Positions 23,324 to 31,776 of a stretch of 56,740 nucleotides of DNA are shown here, piece after piece; the stretch's first letter is position 1; each line of letters begins with the position of its first letter. The stretch covers positions 1 to 56,740 of the forward strand of contig NZ_AMXF01000004.1 of assembly GCF_000310225.1 (NCBI RefSeq). Direction: 5' to 3'. The DNA is from Thauera phenylacetica B4P. GTDB lineage: Bacteria > Pseudomonadota > Gammaproteobacteria > Burkholderiales > Rhodocyclaceae. The position numbers were made by a program, and so were the translations under genes. The notes under the pieces were generated by a model. The model was not told where the DNA came from. It saw only the letters and a program-made list of their open reading frames with translations, and ran no database searches.

Positions 23324-24412
23324 TTATGGTGCGGTGGGCGTTGCGGCTTTCTCGCCGACTCCCGCGACGTGGTCCTGTTTGCCGCTTTGTTTCCGGCGGC
23401 TGCCATGACGTAGAAGCTGTGCATGCATGTCCGCAATCACTTTTTCCTGTATGGATAAGGACGCCCGGGCGGCCCCAAGCTCGATTTCCAGGGCTTGACG
23501 ACGTTCGGCCTGTTCGGCGAGCGTAGCTTCGACCACACTCTTGCCGCGCAGCAGATCCTCGATCTGCAGTTCCCGCTCCGCCAGGCGTTGGCCCAGCGCC
23601 TCGACGCGTTGCCCGGTTTCCTTGGCCACCGACAATTCGTCTCGGAGCGATCGCGCCTCCGTCTGAGTCTGGTGAAGCTGCGCATGGGCCTGCGACAACT
23701 CGGCCGCCAGGCGGGCGTTGTCCCGGCTGATCCCGGTCAGTTGATCCTGTTTGGTTCCGAGCGTCTGATTCAGTTGCCTCAGTTCGGCCTGCAGGTGCTG
23801 GGTCTGCTGCTCATGCTGGCGCTGCTCCTGATCGCGCTGTTCCTTGGCCGCCTGCCGAAAATGGTCCAGGGCTTCGCGGGCGTGACGGTGTTTGTCCTCC
23901 AGTGATTGCCGGTGCTGTTCGCCTTGCGCCAGTTGTGACTGCAGATCGGCAACCTGTTGCGCGGCCTGCGCGCGCTGCACGGTCTCCTGTTGCAGCGTGA
24001 GTGCCGTCTGGCGATGACGGTCACTCTCCTCGCTCAACAGGGATTCGGTATGCTGCAACTGGGTCTTGAGTGCTTCACCCTCTTGGCGCTGCTGCCGGAG
24101 CGCGTCCTTGAGTTGGGCAATTTCGCCGGTATAGCGGGTTTTTGCCTCCGCGATCCGGGCATCGGCCTCTTCGTGCAAGCGGCCGGCCAGCCTGCCGACG
24201 AGGTCCTGGATTGCCTCGCTCACGGCAACCTGTGTGCCGCCGGTTCCGCCCTCTTCCTCTTCGATCTCCTTTAAGTAGCGGTGAATCGTTGCCTTTGAGC
24301 CGGTATTGCCGAGTTCGACCCGAATGGCGTCGATCGATGGGTGTCGCCCCTGCGCGCGCAACGCGTCACGTGCCCGCACCACCTCGGACTTGTAGATCCC
24401 GCTTCTGGCCAT
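23324..24412 (-). CDS. KfrA-type coiled-coil DNA-binding protein (TnpT-like)
   Basis: A 362-residue protein. The N-terminal ~50 residues (GIYKSEVVRARDALRAQG, then DAIRVELGNTGSKATIHRYL) match the KfrA DNA-binding domain. Residues ~80-330 are a long Gln/Glu/Ala-rich coiled coil with heptad character. The family includes plasmid KfrA and, in Tn4651-like transposons, TnpT, which assists the tyrosine recombinase TnpS in cointegrate resolution. In this transposon the gene points away from the tnpS-like gene, as in Tn4651, but ~16.5 kb of cargo separates them. Role by analogy only. Confidence 0.82.
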   Translation of the reverse strand: MARSGIYKSEVVRARDALRAQGRHPSIDAIRVELGNTGSKATIHRYLKEIEEEEGGTGGTQVAVSEAIQDLVGRLAGRLHEEADARIAEAKTRYTGEIAQLKDALRQQRQEGEALKTQLQHTESLLSEESDRHRQTALTLQQETVQRAQAAQQVADLQSQLAQGEQHRQSLEDKHRHAREALDHFRQAAKEQRDQEQRQHEQQTQHLQAELRQLNQTLGTKQDQLTGISRDNARLAAELSQAHAQLHQTQTEARSLRDELSVAKETGQRVEALGQRLAERELQIEDLLRGKSVVEATLAEQAERRQALEIELGAARASLSIQEKVIADMHAQLLRHGSRRKQSGKQDHVAGVGEKAATPTAP

Positions 24413-24605
24413 CGCGACACCCCTGATTTTTACGTACTGTATTACATGGTACGCCTGTACATACTATTGTCAATGATCGTACGCGTATGAAAATGCATAT
24501 TACGACACGGGATAATCGCGGATTATCACGCCTGTTGGCCACGTTCTGGGGCAAGAACGAGATTTTCGGTACAACTGCACCGGGAATGCGGTCAGTTCCG
24601 GGTCT
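24413..24605. other. AT-rich, repeat-rich segment upstream of the KfrA/TnpT-like gene; candidate resolution site
   Basis: Contains dyads CGTAC/GTACG (about 24434-24455) and GATAATC-GCG-GATTATC (about 24510-24526), and a cluster of GTAC-containing words. It sits where the promoter and operator of the KfrA-like gene must be. By analogy with the site between tnpS and tnpT of Tn4651 it may be the recombination site, but no core could be defined. The IS66-family element is inserted at its right edge. Confidence 0.4.
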
Positions 24606-24697
24606 GTTGCCAGGTAACCGGTCACTGAGCGGCGTTCTTTTTCCGCCCGCGCCCACGCGGAACAATGCCTCCCACGTTCATGAGGGAGGAACACGCA

Positions 24698-25018
24698 GTG
24701 ATCAGGGCGACAGCGACCAACAACAAGTGGCGGCGGCGTAGCCGCGAGGAGTGGCAAGCGGTGTTCGCGCGGTTTGCCGTGAGCGGACTGGGGATCGAGC
24801 CGTTCTGCATCGGCGAGGGGCTGAGCGAGTCAAGCTTCCGGCGTTGGAGGAGCCTGCTGGGTAGCCAGACGCCGCCGGCTGCGCGCCCGGGATCCGGAGC
24901 AACGTCCGAACCCACTGGCTTCGTCGACGCCGGCACGCTCAAACTCGGCGGCACGGGCCGCCTCGAACTGCGGCTCGACCTGGGCGACGGCGTGATCCTT
25001 CACCTGTCGCGCGGCTGA
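24698..25018 (+). CDS. tnpA: IS66-family accessory protein TnpA
   Basis: About 106 residues from the GTG at 24698, which has GGGAGG upstream. It has an HTH-like segment (RSREEWQAVFARFAVSGLGI, then IGEGLSESSFRRWRSLLG) as in IS66 TnpA/OrfA proteins. Its stop overlaps the next start (TGATG). It is required with TnpB for IS66 transposition; the exact biochemical role is not established. An upstream ATG at 24665 is possible but lies closer to the IR and has no good ribosome-binding site. Confidence 0.85.
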   Translation: MIRATATNNKWRRRSREEWQAVFARFAVSGLGIEPFCIGEGLSESSFRRWRSLLGSQTPPAARPGSGATSEPTGFVDAGTLKLGGTGRLELRLDLGDGVILHLSRG

Positions 25019-25377
25019 TGTTCTTCCCCGAAGGCGCCGTCCGCGTCCATGTCTATGGCCGCCCGGTCGACATGCGCAAATCCTTCGACGGCCTGTACGC
25101 GCTCACGCGCCAGGCGCTCGGCTGCGATCCGCTGTCGGGCGAGCTGTTCGTGTTCATCAACCGGCGTGGCACGCAGATGAAGGTGCTGTACTGGGACCGC
25201 ACCGGATTCTGCGTGTGGGCCAAGCGTCTCGAGCAGGGGCGCTTCGTGTCGAACTGGGCGCAGGTCCGCACGCGCCAGATGGACTGGACCGGGCTCAAGC
25301 TCTTGCTCGAAGGCATCGAGCCGGCCCGCACCAAGCGCCGTTTCAGATTGCCCCAGAACGCCGTGAAACCCGCATGA
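25018..25377 (+). CDS. tnpB: IS66-family accessory protein TnpB
   Basis: 119 residues of the IS66 OrfB family: VHVYGRPVDMRKSFDGLYAL, then GELFVFINRRGTQMKVLYWD and GFCVWAKRLEQGRF are the characteristic block. The start overlaps the tnpA stop and the stop overlaps the tnpC start (ATGA), giving coupled translation. Full length. Confidence 0.95.
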   Translation: MFFPEGAVRVHVYGRPVDMRKSFDGLYALTRQALGCDPLSGELFVFINRRGTQMKVLYWDRTGFCVWAKRLEQGRFVSNWAQVRTRQMDWTGLKLLLEGIEPARTKRRFRLPQNAVKPA

Positions 25378-27026
25378 ATGCTGGGCTCTACGGTAAAATA
25401 TGCGCCATGTCCGCACCGCACTGCACCCCCGTTCCGACCCTTGCCGAGGCCGCCCAGTGGGCGCCCGAGCAGATCGTCGGACTGGCACAGGCGAACGTCG
25501 CCTTGCAGCGCGACATGGATGCGATGCGGCTCGAGTTTGCGGCACTCAAGCATCAGCTCGAGTGGTTCCGCCGCCAGCTCTTTGGCCAGAAGAGCGAGAA
25601 GCGCGTGGTGTCACCCGACACCACGCAGATGTATCTGGGCGAGTTGCCGATCCCCGACACGCCGCCCGACACCCCCGCCAAGACCGTGGCGGGACACACC
25701 CGTCGTGCGTCGCGCACCGACTTCGCCCAGAGCAAGGACGAATCGGCGCTGTTCTTTGACGAGACGCGCGTCCCGGTCGAGACGATCACGCTCGCCAACC
25801 CCGAGACCGAGGGCCTCACCGCCGAACAGTTCGAGGTGATCGGCGAGAAGGTGAGCCATCGCCTGGCGCAGCGCCCGGGCAGCTACGTGATCCTCAAGTA
25901 CGTGCGCCCGGTCATCAAGCGCCGCGACACGCAGACGATCCACTGCCCGGCGGCCCCCGCCGGGGTGATCGACGGCAGCCGCGCCGACGTGAGCTTCGTC
26001 GCCGGGCTCATCACAGACAAGTTCTGCTACCACCAGCCGCTGTACCGCCAGCATCAGCGGCTCGGGGACAACGGCATCCGGGTCTCGCGCCCGTGGCTCA
26101 CGCAGCTCACCCACGCGGCGCTCGCGCTGCTCGAGCCGGTCTTTACGGCCCAGCTCGACTCGATCCGCGCAAGTCGCATCAAGGCGATGGACGAGACCCC
26201 GATCAAGGCCGGGCGCGCCAGCCCGGGGAAGATGAAGGGCGGCTACTTCTGGCCGGTGTATGGCGAGCGCGACGAAATCTGCTTCGCCTATCACGAGGGG
26301 CGTAGTGGCAAGCACATCGCGCAGACCCTGGGGACCGACCCACCGCCCGAGGGGGCGGTGCTGCTCACCGACGGCTACGCGGCCTACGAACGTTACGCAC
26401 AAAAATGCGGGCTCACGCGCGCGCAATGCTGGGCGCACTCGAGAAGAAAGTTCTTCGAGGCCCAGTCGATCGAGCCCGAACGGGCGGCGCAGGCACTGGA
26501 GATGATCGGCCAGCTCTACGCGGTAGAGCAGCACATCCGTGAGGCACAGCTCGTCGGCGAGGCACGCCGCGCATACCGGCTCGCCCAGGCCAAGCCGATG
26601 GTCGACCGGTTCTTCGACTGGGTCGACACCCAATTCGAATCCCACGGTCTGCTGCCGAGCTCACCGCTAACCACTGCCCTGGCCTACGTGCGTGAGCGCC
26701 GGGCCGCCCTCGAGGTCTACCTCGCCGACCCCGAGGTGCCGATCGACACCAACCACCTCGAGCGGGCGCTACGCGTAGTGCCGATGGGCCGCCGCAACTG
26801 GCTCTTCTGCTGGACCGAGGTCGGCGCGAAATACGTGGGGATCGCGCAGAGCCTGATCGCCACCTGTCGCCTGCACGACATCGACCCCTATGCCTATCTG
26901 GTCGATGTGCTCCAGCGCGTCGGCCAGCACCCTGCCGCCGATGTCGCGCAACTCACCCCAAGGCTGTGGAAGCAACACTTCGCGGCCAATCCGCTTCGAT
27001 CCGATCTCCACCCGCGCTCGAAGTAG
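25374..27026 (+). CDS. tnpC: IS66-family transposase
   Basis: 550 residues with an N-terminal coiled-coil/zinc region (MDAMRLEFAALKHQLEWFRR, then QLFGQKSEK) and the DDE catalytic domain (MDETPIKAGR, LLTDGYAAYERYA, and IDTNHLERALR carrying the final Glu), ending with the C-terminal IS66 helper segment (GRRNWLFCWTEVGAKYVGIA). No frameshift or stop, so the element could be active. A start at 25407 (MSAPHC) is also possible. Confidence 0.95.
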   Translation: MNAGLYGKICAMSAPHCTPVPTLAEAAQWAPEQIVGLAQANVALQRDMDAMRLEFAALKHQLEWFRRQLFGQKSEKRVVSPDTTQMYLGELPIPDTPPDTPAKTVAGHTRRASRTDFAQSKDESALFFDETRVPVETITLANPETEGLTAEQFEVIGEKVSHRLAQRPGSYVILKYVRPVIKRRDTQTIHCPAAPAGVIDGSRADVSFVAGLITDKFCYHQPLYRQHQRLGDNGIRVSRPWLTQLTHAALALLEPVFTAQLDSIRASRIKAMDETPIKAGRASPGKMKGGYFWPVYGERDEICFAYHEGRSGKHIAQTLGTDPPPEGAVLLTDGYAAYERYAQKCGLTRAQCWAHSRRKFFEAQSIEPERAAQALEMIGQLYAVEQHIREAQLVGEARRAYRLAQAKPMVDRFFDWVDTQFESHGLLPSSPLTTALAYVRERRAALEVYLADPEVPIDTNHLERALRVVPMGRRNWLFCWTEVGAKYVGIAQSLIATCRLHDIDPYAYLVDVLQRVGQHPAADVAQLTPRLWKQHFAANPLRSDLHPRSK

Positions 27027-27128
27027 GCAAGAACGCCGCTCGGTTACCGCTTACGTTGCCAGGATCTTGCCTAGAGGTCCGCTGTTCCCGGCCCCGCGCG
27101 GCTGGCGAGCAAGGGTGGAGAGGCCGAA

Positions 27129-27686
27129 TCAAATGCCCTCGTCCGAAGTCCCACGCAGGGCACGGTTTGGGCGCGGGCCTCGAGGCCCCTCCAAGATGGC
27201 AACGATGTCCTGTCGGCCCAAATTTTTTGCGAGCCAGAGCTCGTCGTGTCCGTCCGCATCGATTTGGTTCCGCTTCGCACCGCCGATCAGGAGATGCCGG
27301 ACAACTGCTGTGTGCCCCTTGTAGACGGCCCAGAACAAGGGCCACTCCCCGTCCTCGTTCCGCACGTCTGGATTGGCGCCACGGCCGATCAGGAATGAAA
27401 CGATGTCCGCATGGCCGTTGAAAGCGGCCCAGAAGAGCGGCGTCCATCCCCGACGATCGGGCAGGTCGACTGATGCGCCGTGCGCCAACAGGCCGTCAAT
27501 AACGGCCCACCGACGGTGATATGCCGCCAGGAAGATCAAGCTGCACCCCTCGGTATCTTGCCAATCGGCGGGAAGTCCGTCCTCCAGCCATCTCAGCACT
27601 TCCGGGATCTTGCCCTGGCGAACCGCGTCGAGCAGTTCCGGGGCCACTCGATCGCGCCAGGCTTCGTGATGGACGTCGTCATGCAT
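27129..27686 (-). CDS. Ankyrin-repeat protein
   Basis: 185 residues with about four ankyrin repeats: repeat cores are EGCSLIFLAAYHRRWAVIDG, RGWTPLFWAAFNGHADIVSF, DGEWPLFWAVYKGHTAVVRH and a shorter DGHDELWLAKNLGRQDIVAI. No signal peptide, so it is presumably a cytoplasmic protein-binding module. The ATG at 27686 (MHDDVHHEAW) is preferred over an upstream frame. It is the last gene of the efflux strand. Its role in metal resistance is unknown. Confidence 0.8.
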   Translation of the reverse strand: MHDDVHHEAWRDRVAPELLDAVRQGKIPEVLRWLEDGLPADWQDTEGCSLIFLAAYHRRWAVIDGLLAHGASVDLPDRRGWTPLFWAAFNGHADIVSFLIGRGANPDVRNEDGEWPLFWAVYKGHTAVVRHLLIGGAKRNQIDADGHDELWLAKNLGRQDIVAILEGPRGPRPNRALRGTSDEGI

Positions 27687-27770
27687 CGTCTTGGTCCTGA
27701 CGAGGCGAACCCGGACCCTTGGGGCGTTGATCCGTCGCAACAATCCCTGGCGTCCCGCGCGACAGGCGCA

Positions 27771-28148
27771 TCAATTGAAGTCCTTCTCGTCAGATGTTGA
27801 TGAGCTGCGCTTCGGGATCGGTGCGTTGCAGTCCTTGAAGTTCACATACACCTTGTCACCGACCTGCAATTGCGCATCGGCAGGCAACTTTGCGGCGCGC
27901 GCGTACGGGTGGCCATTGCGCAGAAACGCAACCATCACGTACGGCTTGTCGCCTTCCGCGTCGGACGCCTCGGCCCTGCAGTCATAGAACGAAGGCCGCT
28001 TCAAGCTATTCGCCGGACCGATTTCGACAACAGTTCCTTTGCGCCACCCATCGTCCTGCGCGTATTTCCCTTCGAACACGGTGGGGCTCGCACAGCCGCC
28101 CAGTCCACCGACGGCAACGGCAACCATTCCTGCCACAAGAGTTTTCAT
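27771..28148 (-). CDS. Small lipoprotein
   Basis: 125 residues with a lipoprotein signal: hydrophobic MVAVAVGGLGGC with the lipobox Cys at about 19. The mature part is a beta-rich domain (WRKGTVVEIGPANSLKRPSF, then KPYVMVAFLRNGHPYARAAK and LQVGDKVYVNFKDC) reminiscent of small OmpA-associated or SH3-like outer-membrane lipoproteins. It lies between the ankyrin and His-rich genes of the efflux operon. No defined family; the metal link comes from context only. Confidence 0.75.
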   Translation of the reverse strand: MKTLVAGMVAVAVGGLGGCASPTVFEGKYAQDDGWRKGTVVEIGPANSLKRPSFYDCRAEASDAEGDKPYVMVAFLRNGHPYARAAKLPADAQLQVGDKVYVNFKDCNAPIPKRSSSTSDEKDFN

Positions 28149-28213
28149 TGGGTCACCTCTGGGTTACATGAGTTGGCCGCCCGCAGCGACGTGCTGCGGG
28201 CAAGCGGACGACG

Positions 28214-28600
28214 TCACTTCAGCGTGAAGCGCGCCGTGGTGGAGGGCTTGCCCGGCAGCGTGACGACGGCCACCAACTTGGTGCCGGCGCCCACCTTGAA
28301 GCTTCCCTTGGACTCCAACCGGTCGCCGGCAGGCTTGAGTTCGACTTCCTGTTTGTCGGTGCCGGACAGGAGCGTGAGCTTGGCGCTGCCGTTGGTCACA
28401 TCAACCGGTTTGCCGTGATCGCGCAGGTGCAGCTGGATGACGTCCGGCTTGGCGACGAGTTCGAGGTCGACATCCTTGACCTCGACCACCAGGCCGCCGT
28501 GCATGGACTCATGTTCGTGCGCGTGGTCGTGCTTGTCCGCCGCGAAGGCAGGACCGACGGCCACCAGGGCGGCAAGCGTGATGAGCTTCGAGAGTTTCAT
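28214..28600 (-). CDS. His-rich periplasmic protein of the efflux operon
   Basis: 128 residues, signal peptide 1-20 (ending GPAFA-A). The mature N-terminus has a His/Asp/Glu cluster DKHDHAHEHESMHGG able to bind divalent metal, followed by a single beta-sandwich-like domain (LVVEVKDVDLELVAKPDVIQ, then LHLRDHGKPVDV and LVAVVTLPGK). Similar proteins accompany CzcA/CusA-type pumps and may act as periplasmic metal carriers; no defined activity. 41 bp downstream of the RND pump gene. Confidence 0.8.
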   Translation of the reverse strand: MKLSKLITLAALVAVGPAFAADKHDHAHEHESMHGGLVVEVKDVDLELVAKPDVIQLHLRDHGKPVDVTNGSAKLTLLSGTDKQEVELKPAGDRLESKGSFKVGAGTKLVAVVTLPGKPSTTARFTLK

Positions 28601-28641
28601 GTTTTCTCCTTTCAGGATTCGATTGTGTAAGCGGATCAGCG

Positions 28642-31600
28642 TCAGAACGCTTCGGCATTGCGGTCGTTGAGCAGGCGCTCGACGTCGCGGCGGCCGAAAA
28701 GCCAGAACATCGCCGGGGTGAGGAAGGTATCGAGGAGCGTCGAGCTGATGAGCCCCGAGAAGATCACCACCGCGACCGGGTGCAGGATCTCGGTACCCGG
28801 GCGTTCGGCCTCGAACAGCAGCGGTGCCAGCGCAAAGGCCGTCACCAGCGCCGTCATCAGCACCGGCGATAGCCGTTCCAGCGAGCCGCGCAGGATCATC
28901 TGGTGATCGAAGCTCTCGCCTTCGATGCGCATCAGATTGATGTAGTGGCTGACCTTCAGGATTCCATTACGCACCGAGATGCCGGCGAGCGTGATGAAGC
29001 CGATGAGCGCCGCGACCGACAAGGGCTGGCCGGAGATCCACAGGCCGATCACTGCGCCCACCAGCGCGAGCGGAATGTTGGCCATGATCAGCGCCGAGAG
29101 ACGCACCGACTTGTAGCGGCTGTAGAGCACGACGAACATCAGCACGAGCGACACGATCGACAGCAGCCCCACGAGACGCGACGCTTCTTCCTGTGCCTGG
29201 AACTGCCCACCGAGCGTGATGAAGTAGCCTTCGGGCAGTTTCATGTCGGCCACCGCCGCGCGGATGTCCTCGACGATTTCCGAGAGCGGGCGTTGCTGCG
29301 CATTGGCCGACAGCACGATGCGGCGCTTGCCGTCGTCGCGGCTGACCTGGTTCGGCCCGTCACCATCCTCGATCGACGCGAGTTTCGACAACGGGACGTG
29401 GCCGGTGGGCGTTTCGATGAGGATCTGCGCGAGCCCCTCGACCGAACGCGCCGATTCGGGCAGGCGCACGACCAGCGCGAAACGCCTTCCACCTTCGACG
29501 ATCTGGGTGACTTTCTCGCCCTCGACGAGGTTCTGCAGCGCGGCCAGGATCTGCGGTGCCGGCACGCCATAGCGGGCCGCTGCGGCATAGTCGATGCGCA
29601 CCTTGATCTGCGGCGCGAGCACTTGCTTCTCGATTTCCAGATCCGCGAGTCCGGGGATGCCGGCCAGCCGCGCCCGCAGCGCATCGGCCTGCCCCCGCAG
29701 CGTGTCGAGATCCTCGCCGAAGATCTTGATCGCGATCTGCGAACGCACGCCCGAGAGCATGTGGTCGATGCGGTGTGAGATCGGCTGGCCGATCGCGATC
29801 GCAGCGGGCAGGTTCACGAGCCGGGCGCGGATGTCGGCGGCGATCTCCCCCATCGAACGGGTGAGTTCTGACGCCGGCTTGAGCCCGACATCGAGCTCGC
29901 TGACGTGCACGCCTTCAGCATGTTCATCGAGTTCCGCACGTCCGCTGCGACGACCAACGTGCGTGACCTCCGGCACCTGTTTCACCAGCACCTCCGCCTG
30001 TTGCGCAAGCGCGGTGGACTCGGCGAGCGTCACCCCCGGGTTGAGCCGCATGCCGATCAGCAGGGTGCCTTCGTTGAAGGGCGGCAGAAACGTGGTCGGA
30101 AAGAAGGGCACGGCGGCGGCCGCGACGATCACCGCGACTGTGCCGGCGAACACGGCCGCCCTGGGCCGCTCGAGGACGGCCTGCAGACCGTTGCGATAGC
30201 GCGCCTTGAGCCAGGCAAGTACGCGCGTGTCGCCATGGTCGAGGGACTTCATGCGCGGCAGCAGATAGAAGGACAGGACCGGGGTCACCGTTACCGAAAC
30301 GACCAGCGATGCCAACGTCGAGACGATGAATGCCACGCCGAGCGGCACGAACAGCCGCCCCTCCATCCCGGGCAGCGCGAACAACGGCAGGAACACCAGC
30401 ACGATGATGATCGTCGCGTAGAGGATGGCCGAGCGCACCTCCATCGTTGCATGAGCCACGAGTTCGATCGGGTGCAGGCGATGGTCATGATGCTTCGCGC
30501 GATCCTCCTTCAGCCGGCGCAACACGTTCTCGACGCCCACCACCGCGTCGTCGACCAGGCCGCCGATCGCAATCGCCAGCCCCCCGAGCGTCATCGTGTT
30601 GATCGACAGACCGAAATACTTGAACACCAGCGCCGTCATGAAGATCGACACCGGGATCGCGGTGAGCGCGATCACCGTCGGGCGCAGCGTGCCGAGGAAG
30701 AAGAACAGGATCGCCGCGACGAACACCGAGGCGCCAATCAGCTTGCCCTGCAGCGTGCCGATCGAGGCCTCGATGAAGCTCGCCTGCCGGAACGTAACCT
30801 GCGGCGCTTCCATGCCGGCGGGCAGCGATTTCTTCATCTCGTCGAGCGCGGCCTCGATCGAGCGGGTGAGGTGAATGGTGTCCGCGGTCGGCTGCTTCTG
30901 GATACCGAGAATGACTGCCGGTTTGCCCTCGAAACCCGCATCGCCGCGGCGCAGCGCCGGTGCGAACGTCACGGAGGCAATCTGGCGCAGCAGGATCGGC
31001 TGACCGTCGCGTGCCGTGATCGCGAGATTCTTCAGATCCTCCAGGCTCGAGGTGCGTCCGAGGTTGCGGATCAGGTATTCACGCCCGGTGAGTTCGAGGA
31101 AGCCGCCCGAGGTGTTCGACGAAAAGCCGCGGATCGCCGCTTCCATCTGTTCCAGCGAAATGCCGAGTTCCGCCATGCGCCGCGTATCTGGCTGCACCTG
31201 GAACTGCCGCACTTCTCCGCCGATCGGGATGACCTGCGCAATACCGGGGATGGCCATGAGACGCGGACGCAGCACCCAGTCAGCGTATTCGCGCACCTGC
31301 ATCGGCGAGATCTTAGCGGTATCGATCGGGATCGCGATCTGCATGATCTCGCCCATCACGGAGCTAATCGGCCCCATGCGCGGAATCACGTCCGCCGGCA
31401 GGCCTTCCTCCATCGCCGACAGGCGCTCCGACACCATCTGCCGGGCGCGGAAAATCTCCGTGCTCCACTCGAAGGTCACATAGACGAAGGACAGCCCCGC
31501 GCTGGAGATGGAGCGCACCGACTCCACCCCGGGTAGCCCGTTCATTGTCGTTTCGAGCGGGAAGGTGATGAGCTGTTCGACCTCCTCCGCCGCCATGCCG

Positions 31601-31761
31601 CCGGATTCGGTCATGATCGTGACCGTCGGCTTGTTGAGGTCCGGGAACACGTCCACGGGCGTGCGTGTGAGCGTGAACGCGCCGTAGGCCATCAGCACCA
31701 GGCTGGCGATGATCACCAGCAGCCGGTTGCCCAGACTGTTGTCGAGTAGCCATTTGAACAT
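28642..31761 (-). CDS. czcA: Heavy-metal RND efflux pump, CzcA/CusA family
   Basis: 1039 residues, full-length HME-RND inner-membrane proton/metal antiporter. Start MFKWLLDNSLGNRLLVIIAS; 12 helices; two large periplasmic loops. The TM4 motif is AIGGLVDDAVVGVEN, not the DFG-x3-DGA-x3-VEN of classical Co/Zn/Cd CzcA, so the metal specificity cannot be assumed. It works with CzcB and CzcC to move metal out of the periplasm and cell. The stop is 41 bp from the His-rich gene and the start is 15 bp from the adaptor stop, so it is in one operon. Confidence 0.93.
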   Translation of the reverse strand: MFKWLLDNSLGNRLLVIIASLVLMAYGAFTLTRTPVDVFPDLNKPTVTIMTESGGMAAEEVEQLITFPLETTMNGLPGVESVRSISSAGLSFVYVTFEWSTEIFRARQMVSERLSAMEEGLPADVIPRMGPISSVMGEIMQIAIPIDTAKISPMQVREYADWVLRPRLMAIPGIAQVIPIGGEVRQFQVQPDTRRMAELGISLEQMEAAIRGFSSNTSGGFLELTGREYLIRNLGRTSSLEDLKNLAITARDGQPILLRQIASVTFAPALRRGDAGFEGKPAVILGIQKQPTADTIHLTRSIEAALDEMKKSLPAGMEAPQVTFRQASFIEASIGTLQGKLIGASVFVAAILFFFLGTLRPTVIALTAIPVSIFMTALVFKYFGLSINTMTLGGLAIAIGGLVDDAVVGVENVLRRLKEDRAKHHDHRLHPIELVAHATMEVRSAILYATIIIVLVFLPLFALPGMEGRLFVPLGVAFIVSTLASLVVSVTVTPVLSFYLLPRMKSLDHGDTRVLAWLKARYRNGLQAVLERPRAAVFAGTVAVIVAAAAVPFFPTTFLPPFNEGTLLIGMRLNPGVTLAESTALAQQAEVLVKQVPEVTHVGRRSGRAELDEHAEGVHVSELDVGLKPASELTRSMGEIAADIRARLVNLPAAIAIGQPISHRIDHMLSGVRSQIAIKIFGEDLDTLRGQADALRARLAGIPGLADLEIEKQVLAPQIKVRIDYAAAARYGVPAPQILAALQNLVEGEKVTQIVEGGRRFALVVRLPESARSVEGLAQILIETPTGHVPLSKLASIEDGDGPNQVSRDDGKRRIVLSANAQQRPLSEIVEDIRAAVADMKLPEGYFITLGGQFQAQEEASRLVGLLSIVSLVLMFVVLYSRYKSVRLSALIMANIPLALVGAVIGLWISGQPLSVAALIGFITLAGISVRNGILKVSHYINLMRIEGESFDHQMILRGSLERLSPVLMTALVTAFALAPLLFEAERPGTEILHPVAVVIFSGLISSTLLDTFLTPAMFWLFGRRDVERLLNDRNAEAF

Positions 31762-31776
31762 CGGTCAGGCTCCCCG

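Larger units (their letters stand above)
24606..27062. mobile_element. Complete IS66-family insertion sequence with 8-bp duplication
   Basis: The element is 24614-27054 (2441 bp). The 26-bp inverted repeats, beginning GTAA (24614-24639 and 27029-27054), match at 23 positions. GTTGCCAG is duplicated on both sides (24606-24613 and 27055-27062); 8 bp is the IS66-family size. It carries the three-gene set tnpA-tnpB-tnpC with overlapping stops and starts. It interrupts the transposon between the KfrA-like gene and the ankyrin gene. Confidence 0.96.
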
